Below, in pieces: positions 8,356-17,210 of a stretch of 64,000 nucleotides of DNA; position 1 is the stretch's first letter; each line of letters starts with the position of its first letter. The notes below the pieces were generated by a model, which had not been told where the DNA came from, did no database searches, and worked only from the letters and a program-made list of their open reading frames with translations. The position numbers and the translations under genes were made by a program. Location of the stretch: NCBI GenBank assembly GCA_052380005.1, contig JBQTCJ010000021.1, one strand, 5' to 3'. Source of the DNA: Salinarimonas sp052380005. Its GTDB lineage: Bacteria; Pseudomonadota; Alphaproteobacteria; Rhizobiales; Beijerinckiaceae.

Positions 8356-9381
8356 ATGACGCTTTCTTCCACTGCGAGGCGCGCGGTCGCAGCCTCCACG
8401 CTCGCTCTCCTCGCCGCCGCTCCGGCGCTCGCCCAGAGCGGCGATCTCCGCGAGGTGCGCTTCGGCACCAACTGGGTCGCCCAGGCCGAGCACGGCGGCT
8501 ACTACCAGGCCGTCGCCGACGGCACCTACGAGGCCTGCGGGCTCTCCGTGGAGATCGTGCCGGGCGGCCCGCAGGCGAACAACCGGATGCTCCTGCCGGT
8601 CGGCCGCATCGACTTCTACATGGGCGGCAACATGATCCAGGCCTTCTCGGCCATCCAGGAGGAAATCCCGACGCTGGTCGTGGCGGCGAGCTTCCAGAAG
8701 GAGCCGCAGATCCTGATGTCGCATCCGGGCGTGCACGACACGTTCGAGAGCCTGAAGAACTCGCAGTCGATCTACGTCGGGCGCGAGGGCCAGGCGACCT
8801 TCTACCAGTGGCTCGTCACCGAGTACGGCTTCACCGAGGAGCAGGTGAAGCCCTACACGTTCAACCCGGCGCCCTTCATCGCCGACACGGACGCGGTGCA
8901 GCAGGGCTACCTCACCTCCGAGCCGCTCGCGGTGGAGCGCGAGGCGGGATTCACGCCCAACGTCTTCCTGCTGGCGGACTTCGGCTTCGACACCTACTCG
9001 ACCACGATCGAGACGCGCCGCGAGTTGGTGGAGCAGGAGCCCGAGGTGGTCCAGTGCTTCGTCGACGGCTCGGCCATCGGCTGGTACAACTACCTCTACG
9101 GCGACAACGCCGCCGCCAACGAGATGATCAAGGCCGACAACCCCGAGATGACGGACGACCAGATCGCCTATTCCATCGAGAAGATGAAGGAGTACGGCAT
9201 CGTCGATTCGGGCGACGCGCTGGAGCTCGGCATCGGCGCCATGACGGACGCGCGCATGGAGAGCTTCTTCGGCAAGATGGTCGAGGCCGGCCTCTTCCCC
9301 GCGGACCTGGACTACGAGCAGTCCTACACGCTCGACTTCGTCAACAAGGGCGTCGGCCTGGAGCTGCGTCCGGCGCAGTGA
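8356..9381 (+). CDS. NitT/TauT-type ABC transporter substrate-binding protein
   Basis: 341-aa periplasmic binding protein of the NMT1/ThiY/SsuA-like superfamily. A signal peptide ends ALA at residue 26, with Q27 the likely mature start. The fold begins VRFGTNWVAQAEHGGYYQA, the typical site where the ligand ring is held, followed by VEIVPGGPQANN and RIDFYMGGNM. It heads a run with an ATPase, a permease, a cytosine-deaminase-like enzyme and a flavoprotein. That company suggests a nitrogen heterocycle such as a pyrimidine as the ligand; this is inference, and no residue seen fixes the substrate. Confidence 0.85.
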   Translation: MTLSSTARRAVAASTLALLAAAPALAQSGDLREVRFGTNWVAQAEHGGYYQAVADGTYEACGLSVEIVPGGPQANNRMLLPVGRIDFYMGGNMIQAFSAIQEEIPTLVVAASFQKEPQILMSHPGVHDTFESLKNSQSIYVGREGQATFYQWLVTEYGFTEEQVKPYTFNPAPFIADTDAVQQGYLTSEPLAVEREAGFTPNVFLLADFGFDTYSTTIETRRELVEQEPEVVQCFVDGSAIGWYNYLYGDNAAANEMIKADNPEMTDDQIAYSIEKMKEYGIVDSGDALELGIGAMTDARMESFFGKMVEAGLFPADLDYEQSYTLDFVNKGVGLELRPAQ

Positions 9382-9472
9382 GCCGGCCTGTGCGGAATCG
9401 GTCCTCTCCGGCGGCATGGCCGGGGAGGTCCGTCGACGCCAGGATGATCGAGGGGAGCAGCGGCAGCAGCCG

Positions 9473-10336
9473 ATGAGCGCGATACAGGCCATGACGTCAC
9501 CGCCTCCGCCGAGGAGCCGTTCCTCGGACGCGCAATCGGGGAGTGCCACGCTCGTCGCCCTGCGCGGCATCGACAAGACCTTCGCCAACGGCACGCTCGC
9601 GCTCTCCGGCCTCGACCTCGACATCCGCGAGAACGAGTTCGTCTCGCTGCTCGGCCCCTCCGGCTGCGGCAAGTCGACGGCGCTGCGCATCCTCGCGGGG
9701 CTCATCCCCGCCTCGCGGGGCGACGTCGCCTGGACGGGCGGTGGGAGCGCGGAGGATCATCGCGGGGAAATCGGCTTCGTCTTCCAAGAGCCGACGCTGA
9801 TGCCGTGGGCGACCGTCGCCGACAACGTCTTCCTGCCGCTGCGCCTGCGCGGCGTCTCGCGCCGCGACGCGGCGGACGCCATTGCGTCGAGCCTCGATCT
9901 CGTCGGTCTCTCCAGGTTCGCGCACGCCTATCCGCGGGAGCTGTCGGGCGGCATGAAGATGCGCGTCTCGATCGCCCGCGCCCTGTCGCTGCGCCCGCGC
10001 ATCCTCTTGATGGACGAACCCTTCGCGGCGCTCGACGAGATCACCCGCTTCAAGCTCAACGACGACCTCCTGCGCCTGCAGCGGGAGTTCGGCTGCACCG
10101 TGGTCTTCGTCACGCACTCGGTCTACGAGAGCGTCTACCTGTCGACCCGCATCGTGGTGATGGCGGCGCGGCCGGGACGGATCGTCGCCGAGATCCCGGT
10201 CGCGGCGCCGACGCCGCGCAGCGAGGCCTTCCGGACGACACCGCTCTACGGCACGCTCTGCCGCGAGGCGAGCGCGGCGCTGCACGAGGCGATGGGCCCG
10301 GCCGACGACACCGATCCGGCGCACGCGGATCACTGA
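9473..10336 (+). CDS. NitT/TauT-type ABC transporter ATP-binding protein
   Basis: 287-aa cytoplasmic ATPase. Walker A is GPSGCGKST (residues 61-69), the Q-loop FQEPTLMPW, the signature LSGGMKMR and Walker B ILLMDEPFAALDE; the switch His is in FVTHSVYE. The SsuB/TauB-like pattern (DEPFAALDEITR) matches the binding protein and permease on either side. The ATG at 9473 was preferred over 9416 because GAGGGGAGCAG lies upstream and the longer form lacks homology-like sequence; 9491 is also possible. It ends 16 bp before the permease. Confidence 0.88.
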   Translation: MSAIQAMTSPPPPRSRSSDAQSGSATLVALRGIDKTFANGTLALSGLDLDIRENEFVSLLGPSGCGKSTALRILAGLIPASRGDVAWTGGGSAEDHRGEIGFVFQEPTLMPWATVADNVFLPLRLRGVSRRDAADAIASSLDLVGLSRFAHAYPRELSGGMKMRVSIARALSLRPRILLMDEPFAALDEITRFKLNDDLLRLQREFGCTVVFVTHSVYESVYLSTRIVVMAARPGRIVAEIPVAAPTPRSEAFRTTPLYGTLCREASAALHEAMGPADDTDPAHADH

Positions 10337-10352
10337 TGGGGAGGGGAGCGCC

Positions 10353-11267
10353 ATGAGCGAGGCGAACGCCGCCGCACCGGCGGGACCCGCCGTGGAGATG
10401 CGGGCTCCGGCGAAGGACGGCCCGGCACCCGCGAGCCGGCCCGAGCCGGCGCGCCTGCTGCGCGTCGCCCTCCCGCTCGGGCTCTTCGCCCTCGTCGTCC
10501 TCGGCTGGGAGCGCTGGGTCGTCGCGTACGAGGTCCCGCACTACATCCTGCCGGCGCCGAGCCGGATCATGGAGACCATGATCGCCGACTGGCCGGTGCT
10601 GTGGGCCTCGCTGCTCCAAACGCTGAAGACGACCTTCCTCGGCCTCGCGCTGGCGGTCGCGGGGGGCGTCGGCCTCGCGGTGCTCCTGTCGCTGTCGCGG
10701 CTCGTCGAGTACTCGCTCTACCCCTATGCCGTGGTGCTGCAGGTGACGCCCGTCGTCGCCATCTCGCCGCTGCTGCTGATCTACATGCCGCAGGAGGCGG
10801 CGGTCCTCACCTGCGCCTGGATCGTCGCCTTCTTCCCGATCCTGTCGAACACGACGCTCGGGCTGCAATCGGTCGACCGCAACCTGCTCGAGCTGTTCGA
10901 TCTCTACGGGGCGACGAAGCCGCGCTGGGCGCCGCCCTGGCTCGGGCGCTTCCTGTCGCGGGTCAAGGCGCTGTGGTACCTGCGCCGGCCCGCCGCCCTG
11001 CCCTACTTCCTCGCCGGCCTCAAGATCGCCGGGGGCCTAGCGCTGATCGGCGCGGTCGTCGCCGAGATCGCGGCGGGCTCCGCCGGCGCCGGGTCGGGCC
11101 TCGCCTACCGCATCCTGGAGAGCCAGTTCCGGCTCAACATTCCCCGCCTGTTCGCGGCGCTGGCGCTCCTGTCGCTGACGGGCGTCGTGATCTTCCTCAC
11201 CCTGTCCGCGGTCTCGCATCTCCTGCTGCGGCGCTGGCACGAGAGCGCGATCGCCGAGGAGCGCTGA
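10353..11267 (+). CDS. NitT/TauT-type ABC transporter permease
   Basis: 304-aa inner-membrane permease. About 35 soluble N-terminal residues precede a first membrane segment (VALPLGLFALVVLGW), then the substrate-gate motif HYILPAPSRI and further helices. The BPD-transporter EAA-type loop occurs around NLLELFDLYGATKPRW, with a 20-residue insertion, and continues LPYFLAGLKIAGGLALIGAVVAE. The final helix is LLSLTGVVIFLTLSAV. The start at 10353 follows GGGGAGGGGAGCGCC. Its stop codon abuts the downstream amidohydrolase (TGAATG), indicating one transcript. Confidence 0.87.
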   Translation: MSEANAAAPAGPAVEMRAPAKDGPAPASRPEPARLLRVALPLGLFALVVLGWERWVVAYEVPHYILPAPSRIMETMIADWPVLWASLLQTLKTTFLGLALAVAGGVGLAVLLSLSRLVEYSLYPYAVVLQVTPVVAISPLLLIYMPQEAAVLTCAWIVAFFPILSNTTLGLQSVDRNLLELFDLYGATKPRWAPPWLGRFLSRVKALWYLRRPAALPYFLAGLKIAGGLALIGAVVAEIAAGSAGAGSGLAYRILESQFRLNIPRLFAALALLSLTGVVIFLTLSAVSHLLLRRWHESAIAEER

Positions 11268-12641
11268 ATGACCGATCCCTTCGCCACGCGCACAGGCCCG
11301 GCGGTCGCCCTCCCGCGAGAGGTCGTCGAGGCGCATTCCTGGCGCATCGAGAACGCGCGGGCGCCGCTGTGCCTCCTCCAGGCCTCGGGCGTGGCGGGCG
11401 ACGCGGAGGGGTTCGCACGCATAGATCTCGTGGTGGAGGACGGGCGCATCGCCGGGATCGGGCCCGCCGGGGGCTTCCACCTCGACGGGGACGACCTGCC
11501 GCGGGTGGATCTCGGCGGGCGCATCCTGCTGCCGCGGCTCGTCGACGTGCACACCCACATCGACAAGGGCCACATCTGGCCGCGCCGCCCCAACCCCGAC
11601 GGCACCTTCCCCGGCGCGCTCTCCGCCGTCGCCGCCGACCGGGACGCGCACTGGAGCGCGCAGGACGTGGCGCGGCGGATGGACTTCTCCCTGCGCTGCG
11701 CGCTCGCCCACGGCACGGGGGCGCTGCGCACGCACATCGATTCGGGCGGGCGCCAGACGGCGATCTCCTGGCCGGTCTTCGCCGAGATGCGCGAGACCTG
11801 GCGCGGCATCATCGCGCTCCAAGGCGTGTCGCTGTTCCCGCTCGACCTGATCCACGAGGACCCGCACCAGTTCCACGAGATCGTCTCGACCACGGCCCGC
11901 TACGAGGGCGTGCTCGGCGCGGTGACCTTCCTCGGAACGGCGCCGGACGCGCGGGTCGATACCGCGCTCGACATCCTGATGAAGACCGCCGCGGCGGAGG
12001 GGCTCGACCTCGACCTGCACGTCGACGAGAGCCTCGCGCCGGAGGCGCGCACGCTCGAGCGGATCGCCGACGCCGCGATCCGCAACCGCTTCCCCGGGCG
12101 CATCCTCGCCGGCCATTGCTGCGCGCTGGCGGCGATGGAGGCGGACGAGGCGGCGCGGGTGATCGACAAGGTGGCGCAGGCGCGTATCGCCGTCGTTTCC
12201 CTGCCGATGTGCAACATGTACCTCCAGGATCGGCACTCCGGCCGCACCCCGCGGATGCGTGGGGTGGCGCCGCTGCACGAGCTCGCGGCCGCCGGCGTGC
12301 CGGTGATGGTCGCCTCCGACAACACCCGCGACCCGTTCTACGCCTACGGCGACCTCGACCTCGTCGAGGTCTTCCGCGAGGCGACGCGCATCCTGCATCT
12401 GGACCATTCCGGGCACCGCTGGCTGCGGACGATCGCGGCGACCCCGGCCGACGTCATGGGCCTCGACCGCGCCGGGCGGCTGGAGGCGGGGGACGCCGCC
12501 GATTTCGTCCTCCTGCGCGCCCGCTCGATGGACGAGCTCCTGTCGCGCCCGCAATCCGACCGCATCGTCGTCGCCGCCGGCCGCCCGCTCGCCTCCGGCC
12601 CGCCGGACTATTCCGAGCTCGACGACCTGATGCACCGCTGA
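11268..12641 (+). CDS. Cytosine-deaminase-like amidohydrolase
   Basis: 457-aa metal-dependent hydrolase of the amidohydrolase superfamily, closest in pattern to CodA cytosine deaminase. Metal-ligand motifs are visible in order: VDVHTHIDKGH (His95, His97), LDLHVDES, AGHCCAL and SDNTRDPF. It also has the typical N-terminal beta-sandwich (VVEDGRIAGIG) and C-terminal GRLEAGDAADFVLL. It probably hydrolyses an exocyclic or ring C-N bond of a pyrimidine or related cyclic amide brought in by the adjacent transporter. The exact substrate is not readable. It starts at the stop codon of the permease. Confidence 0.82.
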   Translation: MTDPFATRTGPAVALPREVVEAHSWRIENARAPLCLLQASGVAGDAEGFARIDLVVEDGRIAGIGPAGGFHLDGDDLPRVDLGGRILLPRLVDVHTHIDKGHIWPRRPNPDGTFPGALSAVAADRDAHWSAQDVARRMDFSLRCALAHGTGALRTHIDSGGRQTAISWPVFAEMRETWRGIIALQGVSLFPLDLIHEDPHQFHEIVSTTARYEGVLGAVTFLGTAPDARVDTALDILMKTAAAEGLDLDLHVDESLAPEARTLERIADAAIRNRFPGRILAGHCCALAAMEADEAARVIDKVAQARIAVVSLPMCNMYLQDRHSGRTPRMRGVAPLHELAAAGVPVMVASDNTRDPFYAYGDLDLVEVFREATRILHLDHSGHRWLRTIAATPADVMGLDRAGRLEAGDAADFVLLRARSMDELLSRPQSDRIVVAAGRPLASGPPDYSELDDLMHR

Positions 12642-12677
12642 CCGATACGAAGACCGCGTGCCCCCGCAGGAGTGACC

Positions 12678-14093
12678 ATGAGCGCCCGCTACGACATCGA
12701 CGCCCTCGAGAGGCGCCTCGACGGCATCAGGACCGAGCGCAACCCCGCCCTCGTCAAGCAGAAGAGCCGGGACTTCTACTGGTACTCCCCCATCCTCAAG
12801 CGCCAGCTCGACGCGGTCACCGGCGAGATCGTGGTCTTCCCGCGCTCCCGCGACGAGGTCGTGCGCACCCTTTCCGCCGCGCACGCGCTCGGCATTCCGG
12901 TGACGCCGCGGGGGACGGGGACCGGCAACTACGGCCAGGCGATGCCGCTGTCGGGCGGCATCGTGCTCGACCTGTCGCTCTTCTGCGCGGTCCAGGAGAT
13001 CCATCACGGCCGCGTCGTCGCCGAGCCGGGCGCGGTGATCGCCGCGATCGACAAGGAGACCCGCGCGCATTCCCGCCAGGAGATGCGGCTGCACCCGTCG
13101 ACCTACCACACCGCCTCGATCGGCGGTTTCGTCGCCGGCGGGTCGGGCGGCGTCGGCTCGATCCGCTGGGGCGGGCTGCGGGACGCGGGCAACATCATCT
13201 CGCTCGAGGTGGTGACCATGGAGGCGAGCCCGCGGGTGCTGACGCTGACCGGCGACGACCTGCACAAGGTCTCGCACGCCTACGGCACCAACGGCATCAT
13301 CACCAGGGTCGAGATGCCGCTCGCGCCGGCCTACGCCTGGGTGGACGTCATCCACGGCTTCGAGAGCCTGAGGGCCGCGACCGAGTTCGCCAATGCCGCC
13401 GGCGAGCAGGACGGGCTCCTGCTCAAGGAGCTCGCGGTCGTCGCGGCGCCGGTGCCGCACGACCATTTCAAGCGCCATCGCAAGTACCTGCCGCGCGAGA
13501 AGCATCTCGTCCTCGCGATGGTCGCCGACTTCGCGCTCTCGTCCTACCTCGCGGTGGCCGGGCGCCATCGCGGCGCGGAGCTTCTGTTCCGCAACGACAC
13601 GCTGCCAGTGGAGGACCTCAAGGGACTGCCCCCGGTGTTCGAGCTGTCGTGGAACCACACGACGCTCCGGGCCCTGCGCGACGACCCGACGATCACCTAC
13701 CTGCAGGTCCTCTACCCGTTCCCGAACCAGGTCGAGCTCGTCACGAAGATCCACGAGCGCTTCGGCGAGGAACTGCCCGCCCACCTCGAGTTCGTGAAGT
13801 TCGACGGCAAGGTCACCTGCTTCGGCCTGCCACTGGTGCGCTTCACCAGCGAGGAGCGGCTCGAGGAGATCATGGCGATCCACGAGGAGATGGGCGCGCC
13901 GATCTTCAACCCGCACCGCTACACGCTGGAGGAGGGCGGCATGAAGCAGACCGACGCGGTCCAGCTCGCCTTCAAGCAGGAGGCCGACCCGCAGGGCCTG
14001 CTCAACCCCGGCAAGATGATCGCCTGGGAGGACCCGAGCTACGACTACCGCTCGGGCAAGACCTTCCTGTTCCGCGCGCTGGCGGAGGGGTGA
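12678..14093 (+). CDS. FAD-binding oxidoreductase (GlcD/VAO-like)
   Basis: 471-aa flavoprotein of the vanillyl-alcohol-oxidase/GlcD superfamily. The FAD PP-loop is PRGTGTGNYGQAMPLSGG (about residues 77-94), the second FAD segment is STYHTASIGGFVAGGSGGVGS, and the C-terminal end LLNPGKMI is typical of FAD-linked oxidases. It would oxidise a hydroxy acid or related intermediate; the substrate is unknown. The ATG at 12678 was chosen because AGGAG (12668-12672) sits 5 bases upstream, whereas the GTG at 12672 overlaps that site. It follows the amidohydrolase closely and is probably in the same catabolic operon. Confidence 0.85.
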   Translation: MSARYDIDALERRLDGIRTERNPALVKQKSRDFYWYSPILKRQLDAVTGEIVVFPRSRDEVVRTLSAAHALGIPVTPRGTGTGNYGQAMPLSGGIVLDLSLFCAVQEIHHGRVVAEPGAVIAAIDKETRAHSRQEMRLHPSTYHTASIGGFVAGGSGGVGSIRWGGLRDAGNIISLEVVTMEASPRVLTLTGDDLHKVSHAYGTNGIITRVEMPLAPAYAWVDVIHGFESLRAATEFANAAGEQDGLLLKELAVVAAPVPHDHFKRHRKYLPREKHLVLAMVADFALSSYLAVAGRHRGAELLFRNDTLPVEDLKGLPPVFELSWNHTTLRALRDDPTITYLQVLYPFPNQVELVTKIHERFGEELPAHLEFVKFDGKVTCFGLPLVRFTSEERLEEIMAIHEEMGAPIFNPHRYTLEEGGMKQTDAVQLAFKQEADPQGLLNPGKMIAWEDPSYDYRSGKTFLFRALAEG

Positions 14094-14120
14094 GATGAGG
14101 GCCGTCGAGACGCCGATGGA

Positions 14121-14281
14121 GGCTCTCCCCTCTCCCTCGTGGAGAGGGGCCGGGGGTGTGGGGCGGGCAGAACAGGCTCCACGCCGATGCAGCGCTCCGC
14201 CGACGCCCGTCGGCATCCATGCCGAGCCTCATCCCGAACGCCCCACACCCCCCACCCCTCTCCACGAGGGAGAGGGGAGCT
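14121..14281. repeat. Pair of inverted dispersed repeats between two genes
   Basis: Two near-identical elements of about 40 bp face each other (about 14123-14164 and 14240-14281), separated by about 75 bp. Each holds a 9-bp stem CCCCTCTCC / GGAGAGGGG with a 5-base loop (14127-14149 and 14255-14277) and a GGGTGTGGGG-type flank. The arrangement resembles REP/BIME-like elements of GC-rich bacteria. The 254-bp gap between the flavoprotein and the first flavodoxin holds nothing else recognisable. Confidence 0.75.
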
Positions 14282-14347
14282 CCCGATCGCCCTTCATCGG
14301 CGGGGCGGGGCGTCCTTCGCTCGCCGGAGAGGGGAGGACGCCCTGAC

Positions 14348-14929
14348 ATGCGCATCCTCGTCCTCTACGCCCACCCCGACCCGGAGAGCTACGTCGCGGC
14401 CCTCCACCGGACCGTCGTCGAGACGCTGACCGCCCGCGGCCACGAGGTCGACGATTGCGACCTCTACGCGGAGGGCTTCGACCCGGTCCTCTCCTGTGCC
14501 GAGCGGCGGGGCTACCACGAGACGCCCTCGAACCGCGCGCCGGTGGAGGACTACGTCCGGCGGCTCGAGGCGGCGGACGGGCTCGTGCTGGTCAACCCGG
14601 TCTGGAACTTCGGCTTCCCGGCGATCCTCAAGGGCTTCCTCGACCGTGTCTTCCTGCCGGGTGTCAGCTTCGTCATCGCCGACGGCAAGGTGGCGCCCGC
14701 CTTGCGCAACATCCGGGTCCTGATGTCGGTGACGACCTACGGCGCCACGCGCTGGCGCGCGTTCCTGATGGGCGATCCGCCGCGGCGCTGCGTCATGCGC
14801 ATGCTGCGGGTGCTCGCGGCTCCGACCGCACGCACCGCCTATCTCGCGCATTACGACATGAACAACGCCACGCCCGAGAGCCGCGAGGCCTTCCTGAAGC
14901 GGGTCGCGGCGACGCTCTCGGGGGTGTGA
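14348..14929 (+). CDS. NAD(P)H quinone oxidoreductase-like flavodoxin, copy 1
   Basis: 193-aa protein of the Flavodoxin_2 (NQO1/KefF/MdaB-like) family, a cytosolic FMN or FAD enzyme passing two electrons from NAD(P)H to a quinone or similar acceptor. Family marks are MRILVLYAHPDPESY, the shared LYAEGFDPVLS, the flavin loop NPVWNFGFPAILKGFLDRVFLPG and SVTTYGA. Its stop overlaps the start of a paralogue (TGATG). The ATG at 14348 gives the canonical N-terminus; the longer frame to 14156 runs through repeat sequence and is rejected. Confidence 0.86.
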   Translation: MRILVLYAHPDPESYVAALHRTVVETLTARGHEVDDCDLYAEGFDPVLSCAERRGYHETPSNRAPVEDYVRRLEAADGLVLVNPVWNFGFPAILKGFLDRVFLPGVSFVIADGKVAPALRNIRVLMSVTTYGATRWRAFLMGDPPRRCVMRMLRVLAAPTARTAYLAHYDMNNATPESREAFLKRVAATLSGV

Positions 14930-15519
14930 TGCGCGTTCTCCTGGTCTACTGCCACCCGGTCCCGGAGAGCTTCAACGCGGCCGTGCGCGACCGCGCGGTC
15001 GCCGCGCTCGAGGCCGGCGGGCATGCCGTGGATCTGCTCGATCTCTACGCCGAGGGCTTCGACCCGGTCCTCTCGGCGGACGAGCGGCGGGTCTACCACG
15101 AGGCCGGCGTCAACGAGGTGCCGGTGGCGGGCCATCTCGCCCGGCTGAAGGCGTGCGAGGCGCTGATCTTCGTCTTCCCGACCTGGTGGTACGGTCCGCC
15201 GGCGATGCTGAAGGGCTTCGTCGAGCGGGTCTTCGTGCCCCACGCCACGTTCGGCATGCCGCAGCCGGGGCGGCCGATCACGCGGGTCTTGACGAACATC
15301 CGCGTGCTCGGCGCGATCTCGACGCTCGGCGCGCCGCGCTGGTGGTGGTGGCTCATGGGCATGCCCGGCCGGCGCATGCTGCTCACCGGGCTGGGCGTGC
15401 TGTGCGCGAAGGGCTGCCGCACGTTCTGGATGGGGCTGCACGAGATGGACTCGGCGAGCGCCGCCGATCGCGAGCGGTATCTCGACCGGGTGGCCGCACG
15501 GCTGACGCGGCTGGGCTGA
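14929..15519 (+). CDS. NAD(P)H quinone oxidoreductase-like flavodoxin, copy 2
   Basis: 196-aa Flavodoxin_2 family protein, clearly paralogous to the upstream gene: both carry LLDLYAEGFDPVLS-type sequence, the flavin loop (here FPTWWYGPPAMLKGFVERVF) and a GAISTLGA segment. It overlaps copy 1 by one base (TGATG), so the two are translationally coupled and could form a heterodimer. A run of four Trp (RWWWWLMG) is unusual. It is followed by a repeat-filled gap and the convergent rho gene. Confidence 0.86.
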   Translation: MRVLLVYCHPVPESFNAAVRDRAVAALEAGGHAVDLLDLYAEGFDPVLSADERRVYHEAGVNEVPVAGHLARLKACEALIFVFPTWWYGPPAMLKGFVERVFVPHATFGMPQPGRPITRVLTNIRVLGAISTLGAPRWWWWLMGMPGRRMLLTGLGVLCAKGCRTFWMGLHEMDSASAADRERYLDRVAARLTRLG

Positions 15520-15532
15520 GGCGGTCGTTCTT

Positions 15533-15657
15533 ACCCGGAGGGGAGGAGTCCGCGCGAAGCGCGGGCGGTGGGGCCGTTCGTGTCTTCCTGGCGAGCGGCA
15601 TCGCCGCCCTCCCCACCCTCCGGCCTTCGGCCTCCGTCCTCCCCTGCGGGGAGGAGG
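15533..15657. repeat. Repeat-rich gap with hairpin copy C
   Basis: The gap between the convergent second flavodoxin gene and rho contains GC-rich inverted repeats. One is GGCC-TTC-GGCC (15622-15632). Another is the dispersed hairpin TCCTCCCC / GGGGAGGA with a 3-base loop at 15637-15655, sharing the layout of 167-185. They could help stop transcription from both sides. Confidence 0.6.
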
Positions 15658-15692
15658 CGGGTTGCGGCCTTCATCCGCCGTTCGGCACGAAA

Positions 15693-17018
15693 TCAGGTGT
15701 TCATCGAATCGAAGAACTCGCCGTTCGACTTCGTGGCGCGCAGCTTGTCGAGCAGGAACTCGATGGCGTCGACCGTGCCCATCGGGTTGAGGATGCGGCG
15801 CAGGACGTAGGTCTTCTTGAGCTGGTCGGGCGGGACGAGCAGCTCCTCCTTGCGGGTGCCGGAGCGGGTGATGTCCAGCGCCGGGAAGGTGCGCTTGTCG
15901 GCCACCTTGCGGTCGAGGATGATCTCGGAATTGCCGGTGCCCTTGAACTCCTCGAAGATCACCTCGTCCATGCGCGAGCCGGTGTCGATCAGCGCGGTGG
16001 CGATGATGGTCAGCGAGCCGCCCTCCTCGATGTTGCGCGCCGCGCCGAAGAAGCGCTTGGGGCGCTGCAGCGCGTTGGCGTCGACGCCGCCGGTGAGCAC
16101 CTTGCCCGAGGACGGGACCACCGTGTTGTAGGCGCGGCCCAGGCGCGTGATCGAATCGAGCAGGATGACCACGTCGCGGCCGTGCTCGACGAGGCGCTTG
16201 GCCTTCTCGATCACCATCTCCGCCACCTGGACGTGGCGCACCGCCGGCTCGTCGAAGGTCGAGGCGATGACCTCGCCCTTCACCGAGCGCTGCATGTCGG
16301 TGACCTCCTCCGGCCGCTCGTCGATGAGCAGCACGATGAGGTAGCACTCGGGGTGATTCGTGGTGATCGACTGCGCGATGTTCTGCATCAGCACAGTCTT
16401 GCCGGTGCGCGGCGGCGCGACGATGAGGCCGCGCTGGCCCTTGCCGATCGGCGAGACGATGTCGATGATTCGCGCGGAGTAGTCCTTGCGCGTCGGGTCC
16501 TGCTGCTCGAGCTTGAGCCGCTCGGTCGGGTAGAGCGGTGTCAGGTTGTCGAAGTGGACCTTGTGGCGGATCTTCTCGGGATCCTCGAAATTGACCGTGT
16601 TGACCTTGAGCAGCGCGAAGTAGCGCTCACCTTCCTTCGGCCCCCGGATCGGGCCCTCGACCGTGTCGCCGGTGCGCAGCCCGAAGCGGCGGATCTGCGA
16701 GGGCGAGATGTAGATGTCGTCGGGGCCGGGCAGGTAGTTCGAGTCCGACGAGCGCAGGAAGCCAAAGCCGTCCTGCAGGGTCTCGACCACGCCCTCGCCG
16801 ATGATCTCGACCTCGCGGGCGGCGAGCTGCTTGAGAATCGCGAACATCAGCTCCTGCTTGCGCATGGTGCTGGCGTTCTCGACCTCGAGCTCCTCCGCGA
16901 AGGTGGTGAGCTCGGTCGCGGTCTTCGACTTGAGATCCTGGAGCTTGATCTCCCGCATGGCGGGAGCCGTGTCCGAGGTCTCGCGGATCGGTGCGTTGAT
17001 GATGTCGTCTTCGATCAT
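15693..17018 (-). CDS. rho: Transcription termination factor Rho
   Basis: 441-aa hexameric RNA helicase that ends transcription. It has an N-terminal helix bundle (MREIKLQDLKSKT), a cold-shock-like RNA-binding fold with RNP1 DGFGFLR, Walker A APPRTGKT, the arginine-rich Q/R-loop region and the C-terminal IEFLLDKLRATKSN. Most relatives start at the MREIKLQ methionine (16958, 421 aa). The extra 20 codons from 17018 keep the same GC-rich third positions and look translated, so 17018 is used but 16958 remains possible. It follows hemJ and hemE on the same strand, a conserved origin-flanking order. Confidence 0.96.
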   Translation of the reverse strand: MIEDDIINAPIRETSDTAPAMREIKLQDLKSKTATELTTFAEELEVENASTMRKQELMFAILKQLAAREVEIIGEGVVETLQDGFGFLRSSDSNYLPGPDDIYISPSQIRRFGLRTGDTVEGPIRGPKEGERYFALLKVNTVNFEDPEKIRHKVHFDNLTPLYPTERLKLEQQDPTRKDYSARIIDIVSPIGKGQRGLIVAPPRTGKTVLMQNIAQSITTNHPECYLIVLLIDERPEEVTDMQRSVKGEVIASTFDEPAVRHVQVAEMVIEKAKRLVEHGRDVVILLDSITRLGRAYNTVVPSSGKVLTGGVDANALQRPKRFFGAARNIEEGGSLTIIATALIDTGSRMDEVIFEEFKGTGNSEIILDRKVADKRTFPALDITRSGTRKEELLVPPDQLKKTYVLRRILNPMGTVDAIEFLLDKLRATKSNGEFFDSMNT

Positions 17019-17210
17019 GGGGCGTTCGCGCTGAGGCGAGGCGACAGGGCGGTTCGGGCCGGGTCGGTGGTGAGACACCGCTTCGCGGGACGGTTGCCGG
17101 CGAAGGAGCCGGGACCGGATCGCCCGAGGGGAAGCGCGACCTGTCACTCGAGGGGAGGGTAGGGCTGCATATCGCGTTTTCCCGCGACGCTCAACCCCAA
17201 AACGCCTTCA

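Noticed and set aside
11037..14216. 1059-codon minus-strand frame across the amidohydrolase and flavoprotein genes
   Set aside because: Antisense shadow: its composition is typical of such frames and it opposes two clear enzymes.
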